Assembly (NCBI GenBank): GCA_031213475.1
Contig: JARUPZ010000013.1
Span: forward strand, 4,878,739-4,942,738
Reading direction: 5' to 3'
Length of the DNA: 64,000 nucleotides
DNA from: Nereocystis luetkeana
Taxonomy: Eukaryota > Sar > Phaeophyceae > Laminariales > Laminariaceae
Positions 44,768-55,170 of this stretch are shown here, piece after piece. The notes beneath the pieces are model-generated. The model saw only the letters and a list, made by a program, of their open reading frames with translations, made no database searches and had not been told where the DNA came from. The position numbers and the translations under genes are program-made. The first letter of the stretch is position 1, and every line of letters begins with the position of its first letter.

Positions 44768-45949
44768 GGCTCGTGACAGAAAACACAGGGAGGGGGTTCT
44801 GGTGGGGGTTAGCGGGGGAGGGGGTTGGGGGGGGGAGGGGGGGGGGGTGTGCTCATGTACTCACGTCGTACGTGGCCGTAGTCGTATGCCATAGACCCCC
44901 GCACCCCTATTATGCCGGGGCCAAGCACGTCAGGTTTTCACCAACCAGGTAGGCATTGTTAGCACCAAGCGTGGGAGGGGGGGGGGGGGGGGGTTCGGAA
45001 TGGGTTGGATGGACGGGGGTATGTATGATGGGGTTTTGCTTTTCTCGTTGGAATGAGCAAGTGGGAGGAGCATTTGGCTGAGTCCGCAAAAAAAAAACGC
45101 ACCCCGCCGCTTGGGCCACGGACCATCGTGAGCGGGTCGATGGGGATGAAGTCGGGAGGAAGGCGGGGGATGTTTGAAACCTCTCCTCTCATGTCGCCGA
45201 TGTTTCAAAACACCGCACATACTACATAATATGCTAAGCACATGTTTTCTCCTTCCCCTCCCCTCCCCCCCCCCCCCCCCCCCCACCCCCCCCCTTCAAA
45301 CGACCGCTTGTGTCCCTCTTGTCTCCCGATGTCATGCTTTTGCAAGAGACCCACGTTTCGACCCCTTGACTGGCCGCCCCCTACACTAACACTGGTATAG
45401 GAGGGGGCGCAATAGGCCTTGACGGTTTCCTAACATACCATTTTTGCCCCTCGACACTTTATTTTTGTCTCTCTCTCTCTCGCTCCATTGTGCTGCCACC
45501 CCCTCCACCCCGTTGCCGCCGCCGCCTCTGAATTTTACCCCGTGCCACGACCGGAAAACAAACCATGAGCACGAAACAATGACTAAGATCAATGTTTTTG
45601 CCCCCCCCCCCCCCCCTCCCTCCCTCCCCTTTGCTTGGACCCCCCCCCCCCCCCCCCCCCCTCCTCCTTGCTGCTGCTTCTGCTGCTGTTATCGCTGCTG
45701 TTGCTTCTAATGCTGTTGTGTGTTGCTCTTTTACCGTTGCTGATGTTTTTGCCTCTGCTGTTGCGTGCTGGATAACTTTTTTTCAATTCCCTCCCTCAAA
45801 TATGTTTTCCCGTTTTTTGTTTGTTCTGTTTTATTACGTCTCTAGCTCTCATTCCTCGTTGTGGTCGGCGTACAAGTCGTACCTTAAGCACCTCATGCTC
45901 TGCAGTGATATGGGAGCTGATCCATAACAGGAAATGCCGTTGAAGAGTG
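44768..45949. other. 3' flank of desaturase
   Basis: G tracts at 44828-44848 and 44977-44992 with a minus-strand family A fragment (44848-44975), C runs at 45266-45283, 45601-45616 and 45640-45660, and a CTGCTGTTGCT run at 45668-45760. No gene recognised. Confidence 0.45.
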
Positions 45950-46220
45950 TGTGTGTGGGAGGGGTGTACTCTATATCATGAATAGCCGTAGTCGTATGAC
46001 CATAGACCCTCGCATCCCTACAATGCCGGGACGGACCATGTCGGGTTTCCACCGACCAGGCAGACATTGCTCGCACCAAGCGTGAATCGTCGTGAGGCGT
46101 TCGGCGAGTCGCGTGAAGGGTGAGCTGCATCCTACTGAGAACCGCTCATGAGGCGGACTTGCATGTGGAGGACAGCGTCAATGGGTTGGTTTATTCTCCG
46201 ATGTGGCCACTTCCAGAGAT
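45950..46220 (-). mobile_element. Family A full-length copy
   Basis: From GGTGTACTCTATATCATG to TGGCCACTTCCAGAG. On the minus strand it keeps an open frame of 90 residues shared with other copies. Confidence 0.8.
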
Positions 46221-46289
46221 CGATATTGTTTTAGAAATTCCCAAGGCCTATCTGGGCCTATATAGGGGGGAGGGAGAGACCAAGAATGC

Positions 46290-47265
46290 TAGGGCCGCGC
46301 CGTTTTGAGCGCGTGGGTCAAGGCCTGTTTTGGCCTCAACATGGTAGTTTTAGCCTAGGGGGCGGACAGCTAAGGGGTCATACCGGGATCCCCTACTGTA
46401 ACGTCGAAAGACAGGTGGAGGGGAGGGGGGGGGGGGGGGGGGGGGGTACTCATTGTTATGCACGGCCGTAGTCGTATGTACGGCCATAGATACCCTCGCA
46501 CCCCCCTGTATTACCAGGACGAAGCAATGTCGGGTTTTGACTGACGAGGCAAGAAATAAGTCCTACATACGTGGGGACTGGACCGGTCTTTTTCGGTCGC
46601 GTCTAGGCCTCTTTTGACCTTATTATGCCAGTTTTAGTACAGGGGGCGGTTAGTCGAGGGGTCAAACCGGAGTTTCCTGGCACCGAAAGGCGGGGGGAAG
46701 GAGGGGAGGTGAGAGAAAATACGCCGTATGCGGCGGGTGACCTGGTATTTTTCCTTGCATGCCTTTTCAAGGCCTCTTTTGGCGTAAACAAGCCAGGTTG
46801 AGTATAGGGTAGGCTGTCATTCAAGCGGGTCGAACCGTGGTTCTATGTCAATGAAAGACGGAGGGAGGGGAGCGAGCGTACTGATTCGTTGCTTGCCTTA
46901 AATCCTTGGACCATTAACGGCGCATCCCTTTCGAGACGGAGCAGGCCCAGCCGGGGCAGGGCGAGAGAGCAAATACGCTTGGTAGGAGATCGGTATTTTT
47001 GGGCGCGTCACGAACGCCTGCTTTGGCCTAAAAAGGGCGCGGTCACTCAAGGGGTTAAACCGCGGTGTATACCCTGTGGCATCGAAGGACGGAGGGGGAG
47101 GGGGCGGGGGCGGGGCTAGAGGGAGATAGATACGCCATAAATAGTAGGAAACCGTTTGAGGGTGCCTCACTCAAGGCCTGTTTTTGGCCTCAACATACTA
47201 TATTTAGTATAGGGGGCGGTCATTCTAGGGGTGAGGCCGTGTTCTCCTCTTGCGTCTTCAAGGGA
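46290..47265. repeat. Family C: five diverged units
   Basis: CAAGGCCTGTTTTGGCCT, then an ACATGGTAGTTTTAG-like block, GGGGGCGGTCA and GTCAAACCG recur at about 46319, 46605, 46768, 47010 and 47170, followed each time by a GAAAGACGGAGGGGAGGG tail. Fragments of family A (46425-46560, minus) and B (46885-46970) separate some units. Confidence 0.75.
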
Positions 47266-47285
47266 GAGACATGTAGGACGGCGAG

Positions 47286-47337
47286 GGCGATGGTGGTGGT
47301 GGTGGTGGTGGTGGTGGTGGTGGTGGTGGTGGTGGTG
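47286..47337. repeat. (GGT)n microsatellite
   Basis: About sixteen uninterrupted GGT units. Confidence 0.95.
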
Positions 47338-47369
47338 ATCGTAACGGAGGCATTCTGCTGAGGAGGGAA

Positions 47370-47625
47370 GGGGGTGTACTCGTTATCACGCATGGCCGTA
47401 GTCGACCCTGGCATCCTACCCTAGCATGCTACAATGCCGGGACGGAGCACGTCGGGTTTTGCACCGACCAGGGAGGCATCGCTAGCACCAAGCGCGAAGC
47501 GCGATGAGGTATTCGGCGGATCGCATGAAGGGTCGCCTGCACCCTACTAAAAACCGCTTTTGAGGCGGGCTTTCTTGCGTATGGTTGACAGCGTCGTATT
47601 AATTGGGGGGTACTTTTGCGGCCCA
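47370..47625 (-). mobile_element. Family A copy
   Basis: GGTGTACTCGTTATCACGC to the GACAGCGTCG segment; a small deletion removes the GTATGACCATA block. Confidence 0.75.
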
Positions 47626-48299
47626 ACACTTTCTGACTGGCGGGGCGGGGGGGCGGGGGGGGGGGGCGGGGGATCCTCAGCTGGAGAACTGCCCAATTAT
47701 CTTTACAGAATCCCGATTGAATTCTTGGGAAGCTGTTTGGTGAAATTGCTAGCCAAATGTGCTCATATCACCTTTCGGACGGATCAACAGACACCCACCT
47801 CATTATCTAGATCTTGCACGGCAGATATATTTATGATCTGCATACCCTACGGATGTATCAAAACAGATATATTTATGATCTGCTTTATATCTACATCTTT
47901 CAGAACAGATTTGTGTGTGTGTTTTGTATCTTCATAATGTAAGCTCTCGTGTTGCCGCGTGGAGCCGCTCAACCCGCCACGATCGAGGGCGTGTTCCCTG
48001 CGGGCTGGATATGTGTATTTACAGATCCCGCACAACATCTCGTATCGGCAGATCAGGATCTGATCTATCTGATCTGTCTGATCTATCTGATATACCTGAT
48101 TTGTGTTTTGTTATGTCCGACGTGTGAACATGTCCGTCGCGAGTTGCGCGTATCTTGACCGGTCTATCTTTTCTCGATTCGTTTTTTTTCGAGTGTGGAA
48201 TATAGTTTTTTCGCGTGAGGGGTGTGTAGCTATTGGCTCCTCTTGGGGGGGGGGGGTGAGGGGAGGGGGGAAGAAACCGACACCCTCGCTACCGTGAGG
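47626..48299. repeat. Spacer with GATCTG repeats
   Basis: CAGATATATTTATGATCTGC occurs twice (47821-47884), and 48045-48105 is built of GATCTGTCTGATC units. G tracts at 47640-47672 and 48246-48270. No gene recognised. Confidence 0.6.
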
Positions 48300-49330
48300 T
48301 GGTTGGTGATGGGGGTGTTGCTCGTGGTAGGTAAGGTCAATATCGACTGAGGATCATAGTTGGTGGGGATGGTGGTGGCGATAGGCATGGTGATAGGGCA
48401 TGGTCAAGACTGAAAGGAGGAGGGTACGGTGGTGGCGATGGTCATGCGTGGTCGTTGTGTGCAGTGTTGGTGATAAGCCTGGTCAGTACTGAATGAGGAT
48501 GATATGGTGGCCCACGATGGTCATGCGTGGTCGTTGTGCTGCTGGGGTTCATGACGGCTTTCATGACTTTTGTCCGGATTGTGGTCCTCGTAATTCGGAG
48601 TTAGTCGTGGTGGTGGTGGCGATGATTGTGAGGACGAGGATCCTGATGATGCTGATACTGATGATTATGAGGACGAGGATCCTGATGTTGCTGATCCTGA
48701 TGATGACGATGGTTGTCATGATCGGTCATGAGTTGTCAGGGCTGTGTTCGTGGGTGCTGGTGGTGGCGATGGCGATGGTGGTGGCGATGGTCGTTATGAC
48801 CGTTTAGTTTTGACGGTCGTCCTGAGTTGTCAGGACTATATCCATGACCACTATGAAAGTGTCATGCTGCTGACGATGATGGTTTTGTTGTTGATGGTGG
48901 TGATGACGGTGATGACGGTGAGGATGATGATGATGGTCACCGTTGGGAATAGTGACGATGGTGGTGGTGATGGTCACCATGATCGTTGTAGTTTCGACGA
49001 TCGTCATGAGTTATCAGGACTATCGTCATGGTAATTTATTAAGCATACCGGCGGTGGTGATGATGACCATGATGGCGCTAGCGATGATATCGGTGACACT
49101 GATGAGAGCGGTAGTGGCGGTGGCCATCGTCGTGTGATGATCACGATGTTGGTGGGGGTCGTCGTTGTGGACGGTGTTGACTTCGATGGTGAGACTGAAC
49201 ATTGGATGTAGGGGTGGTGGTAAGGCATGATGGCGATTAGCGTAGAGATAGGAGAGAGGGTCCCGCAATTGCCATGGTAGCGGTGATGGCGGTTTGTGGC
49301 AACGATACTGTAGTGTGTGACGACTACGAC
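48300..49330. repeat. GATGGTGGTGGCGATGG minisatellite
   Basis: Triplet-like GGTGGTGAT/GATGAC sequence with larger embedded repeats: a unit of about 95 bp near 48420 and 48520, and a GATCGTCATGAGTT(A/G)TCAGGAC unit near 48715, 48820 and 49000. Met/Val-rich plus and His-rich minus frames are products of the repeat. Confidence 0.8.
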
Positions 49331-50625
49331 CACCTTCGAATAAGACATTGCCCAAAGCTGCGCTGTTGCTGCTGCTGCTACTGCTGCTGATTCTGCGTCG
49401 ACGTCACTTGTGTTGATAATGGTGCCGATGTTGCTGATGCTTCTGTCGCTGCCTGATGTTGCTGGTGTTGGTGCTACGGGTGCCGCTAATCCCCACCGGA
49501 TGTCGACATCGAAAAAGCTAAAGCTGATTTCATGCTGGAGCTAACGATGATGCTAACTAATGCTGTTTGGTGACAATGGTGGTGGTGGTTGTGCCAAATA
49601 AAGCTGATGGTGGTGAAGACAATGCTGGTTGATGTTTATCCAGATGCAGGCCCTGACGTTGGCAGATACTCTGACGCTGATGACACCGATACGGCCTATC
49701 TTGCAGATGCTAATCACTTCAATCTCGGTGGCAATCAGACTCAAGCCACCGTCTAGTCAAGCCGAAGCAGTCTAAACTACCTACACGGACACGGAAAAAA
49801 AACACGGCGGGGTTTCCAATATAGCCCCCCCCCCCCCAACCCCGCCCCTCCCCGTTATCACCTTGGCCGATGTTTTTCAGTTGATTTGTTTCGGATGAGC
49901 GAGTCTTAACATCAGATACGAAGTACACGCACATACCTTGAATGGGCGAGTGGACTCCACCGTCGATTGCGGATCCCGCGTACGCTGCTCGTAATGTTTG
50001 TAAGAATATTCTTCAGCTACGTCGACGTTTGGTGAATAGATTGCTTGGTATTAGACTGAAATACAGCAGTATGCCCCTCCCTAGAGCAAGGCGCTCCCCA
50101 GTAGCAACGTTCTGGAGTACGAAAATGAGGATCTCAGTTCGTGCGACAAAAACGTGAGGCTCGGTTTTTAGTCTTGAAAAAAATGCTCAGTATCCTTAGC
50201 AAGGAATTGGGGAGATCGATTCCTTCGAGGCTCACTTTCTTCGATGATAATTCAACTCTTTTACATAAAAAGTTGACTCTGAGTAAATCTGCCGAGAGAT
50301 TGATGCTCAATTCATTCGGTACGAAGTTGAGACTCAGCTTCTTCGGTGAGAAGTCGAATTGTACAGAACAAACTGACGCCCAGGTGAGTCGGTATTAAAT
50401 CAAGGCTCGTTTTTGCTTCGGTTAGAAACCCGGCTCAGCTTCTTCTAGACGCCACCGTTAGAAAGTTTGATTCAGAAATCGTGCTTAGCCGCGAACGCTA
50501 CACTCGATACTATGGATAGGTTAATATGCTCAAAGTTGGTATCCCCAAAGGGTTCCAGCCGCGCGCTTGGCGACGTTTTTGGGTTTGGGGCGTTTTTTGT
50601 TGGATCCATACTGTATGTTCGGCTG
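49331..50625. other. Unassigned spacer
   Basis: 49370-49700 continues as looser GCTGATGCTG repeats. 50140-50450 has several diverged GAGGCTC...CTTCTTCG units of about 60 bp. No gene recognised. Confidence 0.4.
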
Positions 50626-50860
50626 GTTCATCGTCGGCGTAGTGACTCCGGTGCCAGTCGACGAGGAAAGAAGATGCGGAACGTTTTATCGCGATAGAAA
50701 CGAAGGTATACCGTTGTAACTCCAAGGGAAGGGGGAAAGGGGGGGGGGGGGGGGGGCGTCTGCGATGTATACATGTGGATCCCGGATCTCGCTTACTAAA
50801 GGTGGACGGAGCTGGAAGAAAGCAGCGCAGATATAGCAACTGGGATGCTCAATGGAGTTC
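50626..50860 (+). mobile_element. Diverged SINE body
   Basis: GTCGACGAGGAAAGAAG, CGCGATAGAAACGAAGG, a G-rich tract and GTGGATCCCGGATCTCGC match, in order, the body of the SINE at 57241-57589. Confidence 0.55.
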
Positions 50861-51477
50861 GGGCAGCACTTTTGTCAGAGAGGAAATAACGTGAGAAGTT
50901 TTACACGAAGCATATCATACGTAGATGGGAGGGTAAAACCGCTTTAGAATGGCACCCTACACCAGTTTTTGAAAGGGGCAAACCACTTGATGTCACCAAT
51001 AGCATGATACCTGGTATCATTTTGGCAGCAGTGCAAGGCGATAAGCCGGGAAGTAAAACGGCAATGAAAATAACACGGGGAAGTTGAAACTTGAACTTGA
51101 GGAGACCGCACTTTCTGGGGTGTTTTTTCACTTGATGGTCGCAGCGAAATACCCCCGAGCTCCAACGGGGAGTTCAATCTCGCCTTTTTCCTCTTTGTGG
51201 TAGCGGCCGATATTTCCTGCCGCTGTTCTCACGTAGAGTACATACCAGGTATGTGATGGCTATTGGTTTGCTGTTTCTGCTTTGCGAACTGGGGTTATCT
51301 TGCTGGCTAAAGCTTTACCTGTGTAGCAGCACGCCCTTTTTTTTGTCGAGTTTTGATTGGTTCGCCGACGATGCAAGGTTTTCGTCGTTCGCTGGTTCTA
51401 TGTATATTATGCATGACGGCTAGTCTTCGGAGTGTTTGTCGGGGCGAGGGCGAGACAGTTTGTACACATACATATAC
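50861..51477. other. Unassigned spacer
   Basis: No gene recognised. Two CCWGG-type motifs (51008-51016, 51243-51251). Confidence 0.3.
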
Positions 51478-51586
51478 TATTACGGGGGGCCATAGTTAAC
51501 AGGGCCAAATATTGTTAGTAAAAATGGTTGAATATATAGGTGTTTATGTATACCATAGGTCCTGTTAACTACGGTCCCCCGTAATA
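51478..51586. mobile_element. M1 foldback MITE, copy h
   Basis: Intact 109-bp copy between ACATACA and AGTACC. Confidence 0.9.
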
Positions 51587-51609
51587 AGTACCCTGGTATC
51601 CATTATGAA

Positions 51610-53060
51610 GTTTGCCTCCTCTCCCAGTTACCCTTTACGTTTTATGGCACAAATACGCCTCCTGTGCTATTGCAAAACCTATATTTTCTGTGGGGTATTT
51701 TGATTGGGCGGCCGAGACAAGGCGGCGAAAATCGTCGTTGCAGGAACCCCCCCCACTCCCCCCGGTGAGTTTTTTTTTATGGCGCGAGAAATACGCCCTT
51801 TTTGACGTTGAAACCCCATCATTTATGCGGGGTAGTTTGATTGGACAGCCGAGACAAGGCAGCGAAACATAGCATCTCGCCTCCCTCTCAGCGTGTGTTT
51901 TATGGCGCTAATCGATGCCCCCCTGTCTATATTGGAACCCTGGTTTTGCGAGGGCATTTTTTACTCTTTGGTGGGCTGTGGACCCAGGATGGCGAAATCC
52001 TTTCTGCAGGAATCTCGCTTTTCTCCCCCCCCTACCTGCCTTGTGTGTTTTTTCCTACGCAGCAAGAAATACGCCTCTATATCTGGTGAAATCCCATCAT
52101 TTTCTGTTGGGGCATAGTGATCGAGCCGCCGAGACAAAAGGCGGCGGAATATGTTCTTGGAGTAATTTAGATATTCTCCGGCCGTGTGCCTTTTGATTTC
52201 TTAGTTGCACGAAATACGTAGACGCCTGCTTTGCTGTTGCAAACCCATGTTTTCCGTGGGTGCTCTGACTGGGCTGTCGAACTAGAAGGGGGCCAAAATC
52301 GTTGTTGCAGGCGTGTCTCCCCCGTGCTCTCCCCTTTGTGCCTTCTAGTTCATATTTTTATGGTATTCAAAGTTTGCCTCCTTTGCTGTCGCAAACCCCC
52401 TTTTATTATGCCGGCATTTTTCTTGGTCGATCGGTGGCAACAAGGCGGCGAACTTCGGTGCTTCATGAATCCCCCCCCCACCCCTGTACAGTTTTAATAG
52501 GACCAAAAATGCGCCTCGTGTTTAGCTGTTGAAAATCCTGATCTCTGTGGAATTTTTGAAAGGCCCGCCGAGACCATGAAGGCGGCGAAACAAATTTATT
52601 TGTTGCAAGAAGTTCGATTATCGCCCCAATGTGCCCTTTGTTTTTTAAATGTTTTGCCTTTGCCAACCCTTACTTCGTGTTAGGTATATAGTTTGATTGA
52701 GCCACCGACAAGCTGGCGAGAGTATTCGTTGCTGAATTTCGCCCCCCCCCCCCCCCCCCGCATCCTTTACAGCGGGCATGCATATGGCATGAGTACCCCT
52801 TCCCCCACCCCGTTGTTGTGGGCAACGTTTTCTGGCGCAAGAAAGGGCCTCGTTTGGTTGCTAACGCACGCCCATGTTTTCTGTGGGCGTTTCGATTGGG
52901 CCGCCGAGACAGGCGGCGAGAACCGTTGAGGATGCAGGAATCCCCCCCCCCCCCCCCGGTGCAAGTTTTAGGGGAAGAAAAAAACGCCTCCCACGTGTTG
53001 TTTTTGCAAACCCTCAATATGCTAGGTAGGTACTGTGGATCCCCCCTGTTGACCCTCCGT
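51610..53060. repeat. Ten-unit tandem array of about 145 bp
   Basis: Each unit has a C-rich tract, then GTTTTATGGCGC, AAATACGCCTCC, a TTGCTGTTGCAAACCC block, a TTTTCTGTGGGGC block, GATTGGGCCGCCGAGACAAG, GCGGCGAAAATCG and TTGCAGGAAT. Ten copies are visible with 60-85% mutual identity. It is non-coding as far as I can see. Confidence 0.85.
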
Positions 53061-53132
53061 CGCGCTGTTGGTTGAGGGGGTGCGATGCGGAACCTGTGCG
53101 GGCACACATGTGTATACCAAGCGACTCTTGCA

Positions 53133-53178
53133 AAGTTCATTGTTGAAGTTGAAGTTGAAGTTGAAGTTGAAGTTGAAG
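53133..53178. repeat. (GAAGTT)n microsatellite
   Basis: Seven hexamers of TTGAAG, within a looser set of GTTCAAG/TTGAAG repeats that continues to 53560. Confidence 0.9.
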
Positions 53179-53284
53179 ATTGGCTCTAGAACAGTTAGAG
53201 ACGGGTTTGGAACACGAAGACGGGGATCGTTTCTAGCTACTATATACATATACCTGGTACCTGATACGTGATACAAATATTGCA

Positions 53285-53378
53285 TGGGACCTTAGGAAAT
53301 AGGGCCTACGGTAAACACAAAAACCTATATATTTCCCTATTTTTACTTCCAAATTTGGTTCTATGGTCCCCCGATATA
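53285..53378. mobile_element. M1 MITE, degraded copy
   Basis: TGGGACCTTAGGAAATAGGG ... TTCTATGGTCCCCCGATA keeps the interior and parts of both ends. It interrupts the TTGAAG-type repeat. Confidence 0.65.
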
Positions 53379-54152
53379 GTCAAATGTGATGATCGGCTCG
53401 TCCCGGCATGTTTTAAGTTGGAGATGATTTTTAAGTGAAATTGAGGGTCGGCTTTTGCTTTGTAATTGGCTCTTGGTATTAATAATACCATGTTCAAGTT
53501 CAAGATGGGGATCGGCGCTTGCTTGCAAAGTTCAAGCTTGAAGTGTAGGATCGGATCTAGAGATGGAGCTGAGCAATCAGACCCGAAGCCGTATGCTGCA
53601 CAAGTGCTTGACGAAAACAGACCTCAACAATAGTGCAGCCCCCCCCAATGAATTAATAACTCTCTATCTAGTGACCTAAACTAATACTACAGTGGGAACA
53701 TGAAATACCAGGTAGAACAGTAGACAATGAAAAAAACAGCCGCCAAGCCTGTTACATGAATGTCAGGATGAAAATTAGTATTATAGCTGTTTTTGTTGTT
53801 GTACGCTCGTACCCAAAGAGAACCATATATTCATATATCTACTCCTAAACGGCGCTTTCGCCGTCCAGCGCGAGCGCGCATCAGCGGCCCGAGCACGTAC
53901 TTACGTTGTTGTACCTGGTATGGAGCAGACCTACGGGTTACACTTGATAATAAAATTGTCATTTTTTGTGTGTTTGCCATCCAACAATGAGCATCACATC
54001 ACACGCATGTACACGAGCTTCAACGTTGGTCACATATAAACGTTCCCAGAAATGAGAAGACCCAAAAAAAGGAGAAACAAAAATACAAATGCCAAGCTTA
54101 TTAGAGGATGCTCGGCTGATGTTGGACAATTTATACCTTTACTATTAATAGT
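53379..54152. other. Unassigned spacer
   Basis: No gene recognised. TACCWGGTA at 53706 and 53912, TATTAATA at 53477 and 54143. Confidence 0.3.
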
Positions 54153-54681
54153 AGTATGTGATGGAGTAGCATATATATCGTATAGGAACGTACATTTACC
54201 GTTTGCGAATCTTATACGGATCAAGCGTAGCGTTTTTGGAACATACCCGCTTCGAGTCCCCACGTTGTAGACCTCCATTGCATTTTATGTTTTCTCTTTG
54301 AAGCTTTGCGGTGTACTTCCCGCTAATGTATTTCGCCTTCGCTTTTCTTCACGCCCGTGCGCCTTGTCTGGTTTCCTGCGTTTTGTGTTTATTCTCTCCT
54401 TCCGCTTTCCGGTTTTTCTTGAGTGAGGCTTCGAAGCCTCACTACGAGGTGTGGGGTAGATCTATCACCTCATTTCTGTGTTGAATAGCCGCATCTTCGA
54501 TCTTTCTTCCCGATTTTTTGGGATGATATGGTCATCATATTTTATCGTCGTGTGATCTGTGCATCTACGACTATTCAGGGTTGGCTAATGTGATGGAGTA
54601 GCATATATATCGTATAGGAACGTACATTCACCGTTTGCGAATCTTATACGGATCAAGCGTAGCGTTTTCGGAACATACCCG
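54153..54681. repeat. Direct duplication, 95-bp unit 435 bp apart
   Basis: TGTGATGGAGTAGCATATAT through GGATCAAGCGTAGCGTTTT and ATACCCG at 54158-54250 recurs at 54589-54681. GTTTGCGAATCTTA units continue to 54780. Confidence 0.85.
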
Positions 54682-54811
54682 TTTGCGAATCTTACACGGT
54701 TTCGCGTAGCGTTTTGGGAACATACCCGTATGCGATTGCGATTCGTGTATGACTACACGTACGTAGCGCTTTGGGAATCTTCTGTATGGGAATACTCGTT
54801 TTGTTTGTTTT

Positions 54812-55170
54812 TTGTTGTTGTTCTCACATTAACTCTCTGACGAAGGAGTCCGTGGTCACACAAAGGTGCTGGAGCCCTAGGAAGATCCGAAAAACAAAAA
54901 AATCGAAAATTCGGCTGCCTCAAAATACACGAGACGGAAAAAGCGCACACAAGATAAAACCAATGTGCAAAACTGAACTAACATGGCCGCGGGTATATCC
55001 TCTCAACTATAATATAGAAGAGTACCCCCGTTCCCACCACTAACCAACTCGTGGCTGCTGACTACAGCGGATGCTGTCTGAAGTGCTGCCTGCACCGTAC
55101 GAAACGCACGGTAGTCGTGAAAACGAAAGAGGAACACACCTGCCTGCTATCTGGAGTGCTGTCAGAGTGA
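54812..55170 (+). repeat. Dispersed duplication D1, copy 2
   Basis: Matches 3962-4312 (shared GACGAAGGAGTCCGTGGTC, ACATGGCCGCGGGTATATCC and CCGTACGAAACGCACGGTAG). Confidence 0.85.

Noticed and set aside
48600-48735. Asp/Glu-rich reading frame in the GATGAC repeat
   Set aside because: About 45 residues, bounded by stops, and fully explained by the triplet-like minisatellite.
51610-53060. CRISPR-like array
   Set aside because: Units are about 145 bp, diverged throughout and without constant repeat and unique spacer pattern; the context is eukaryotic.
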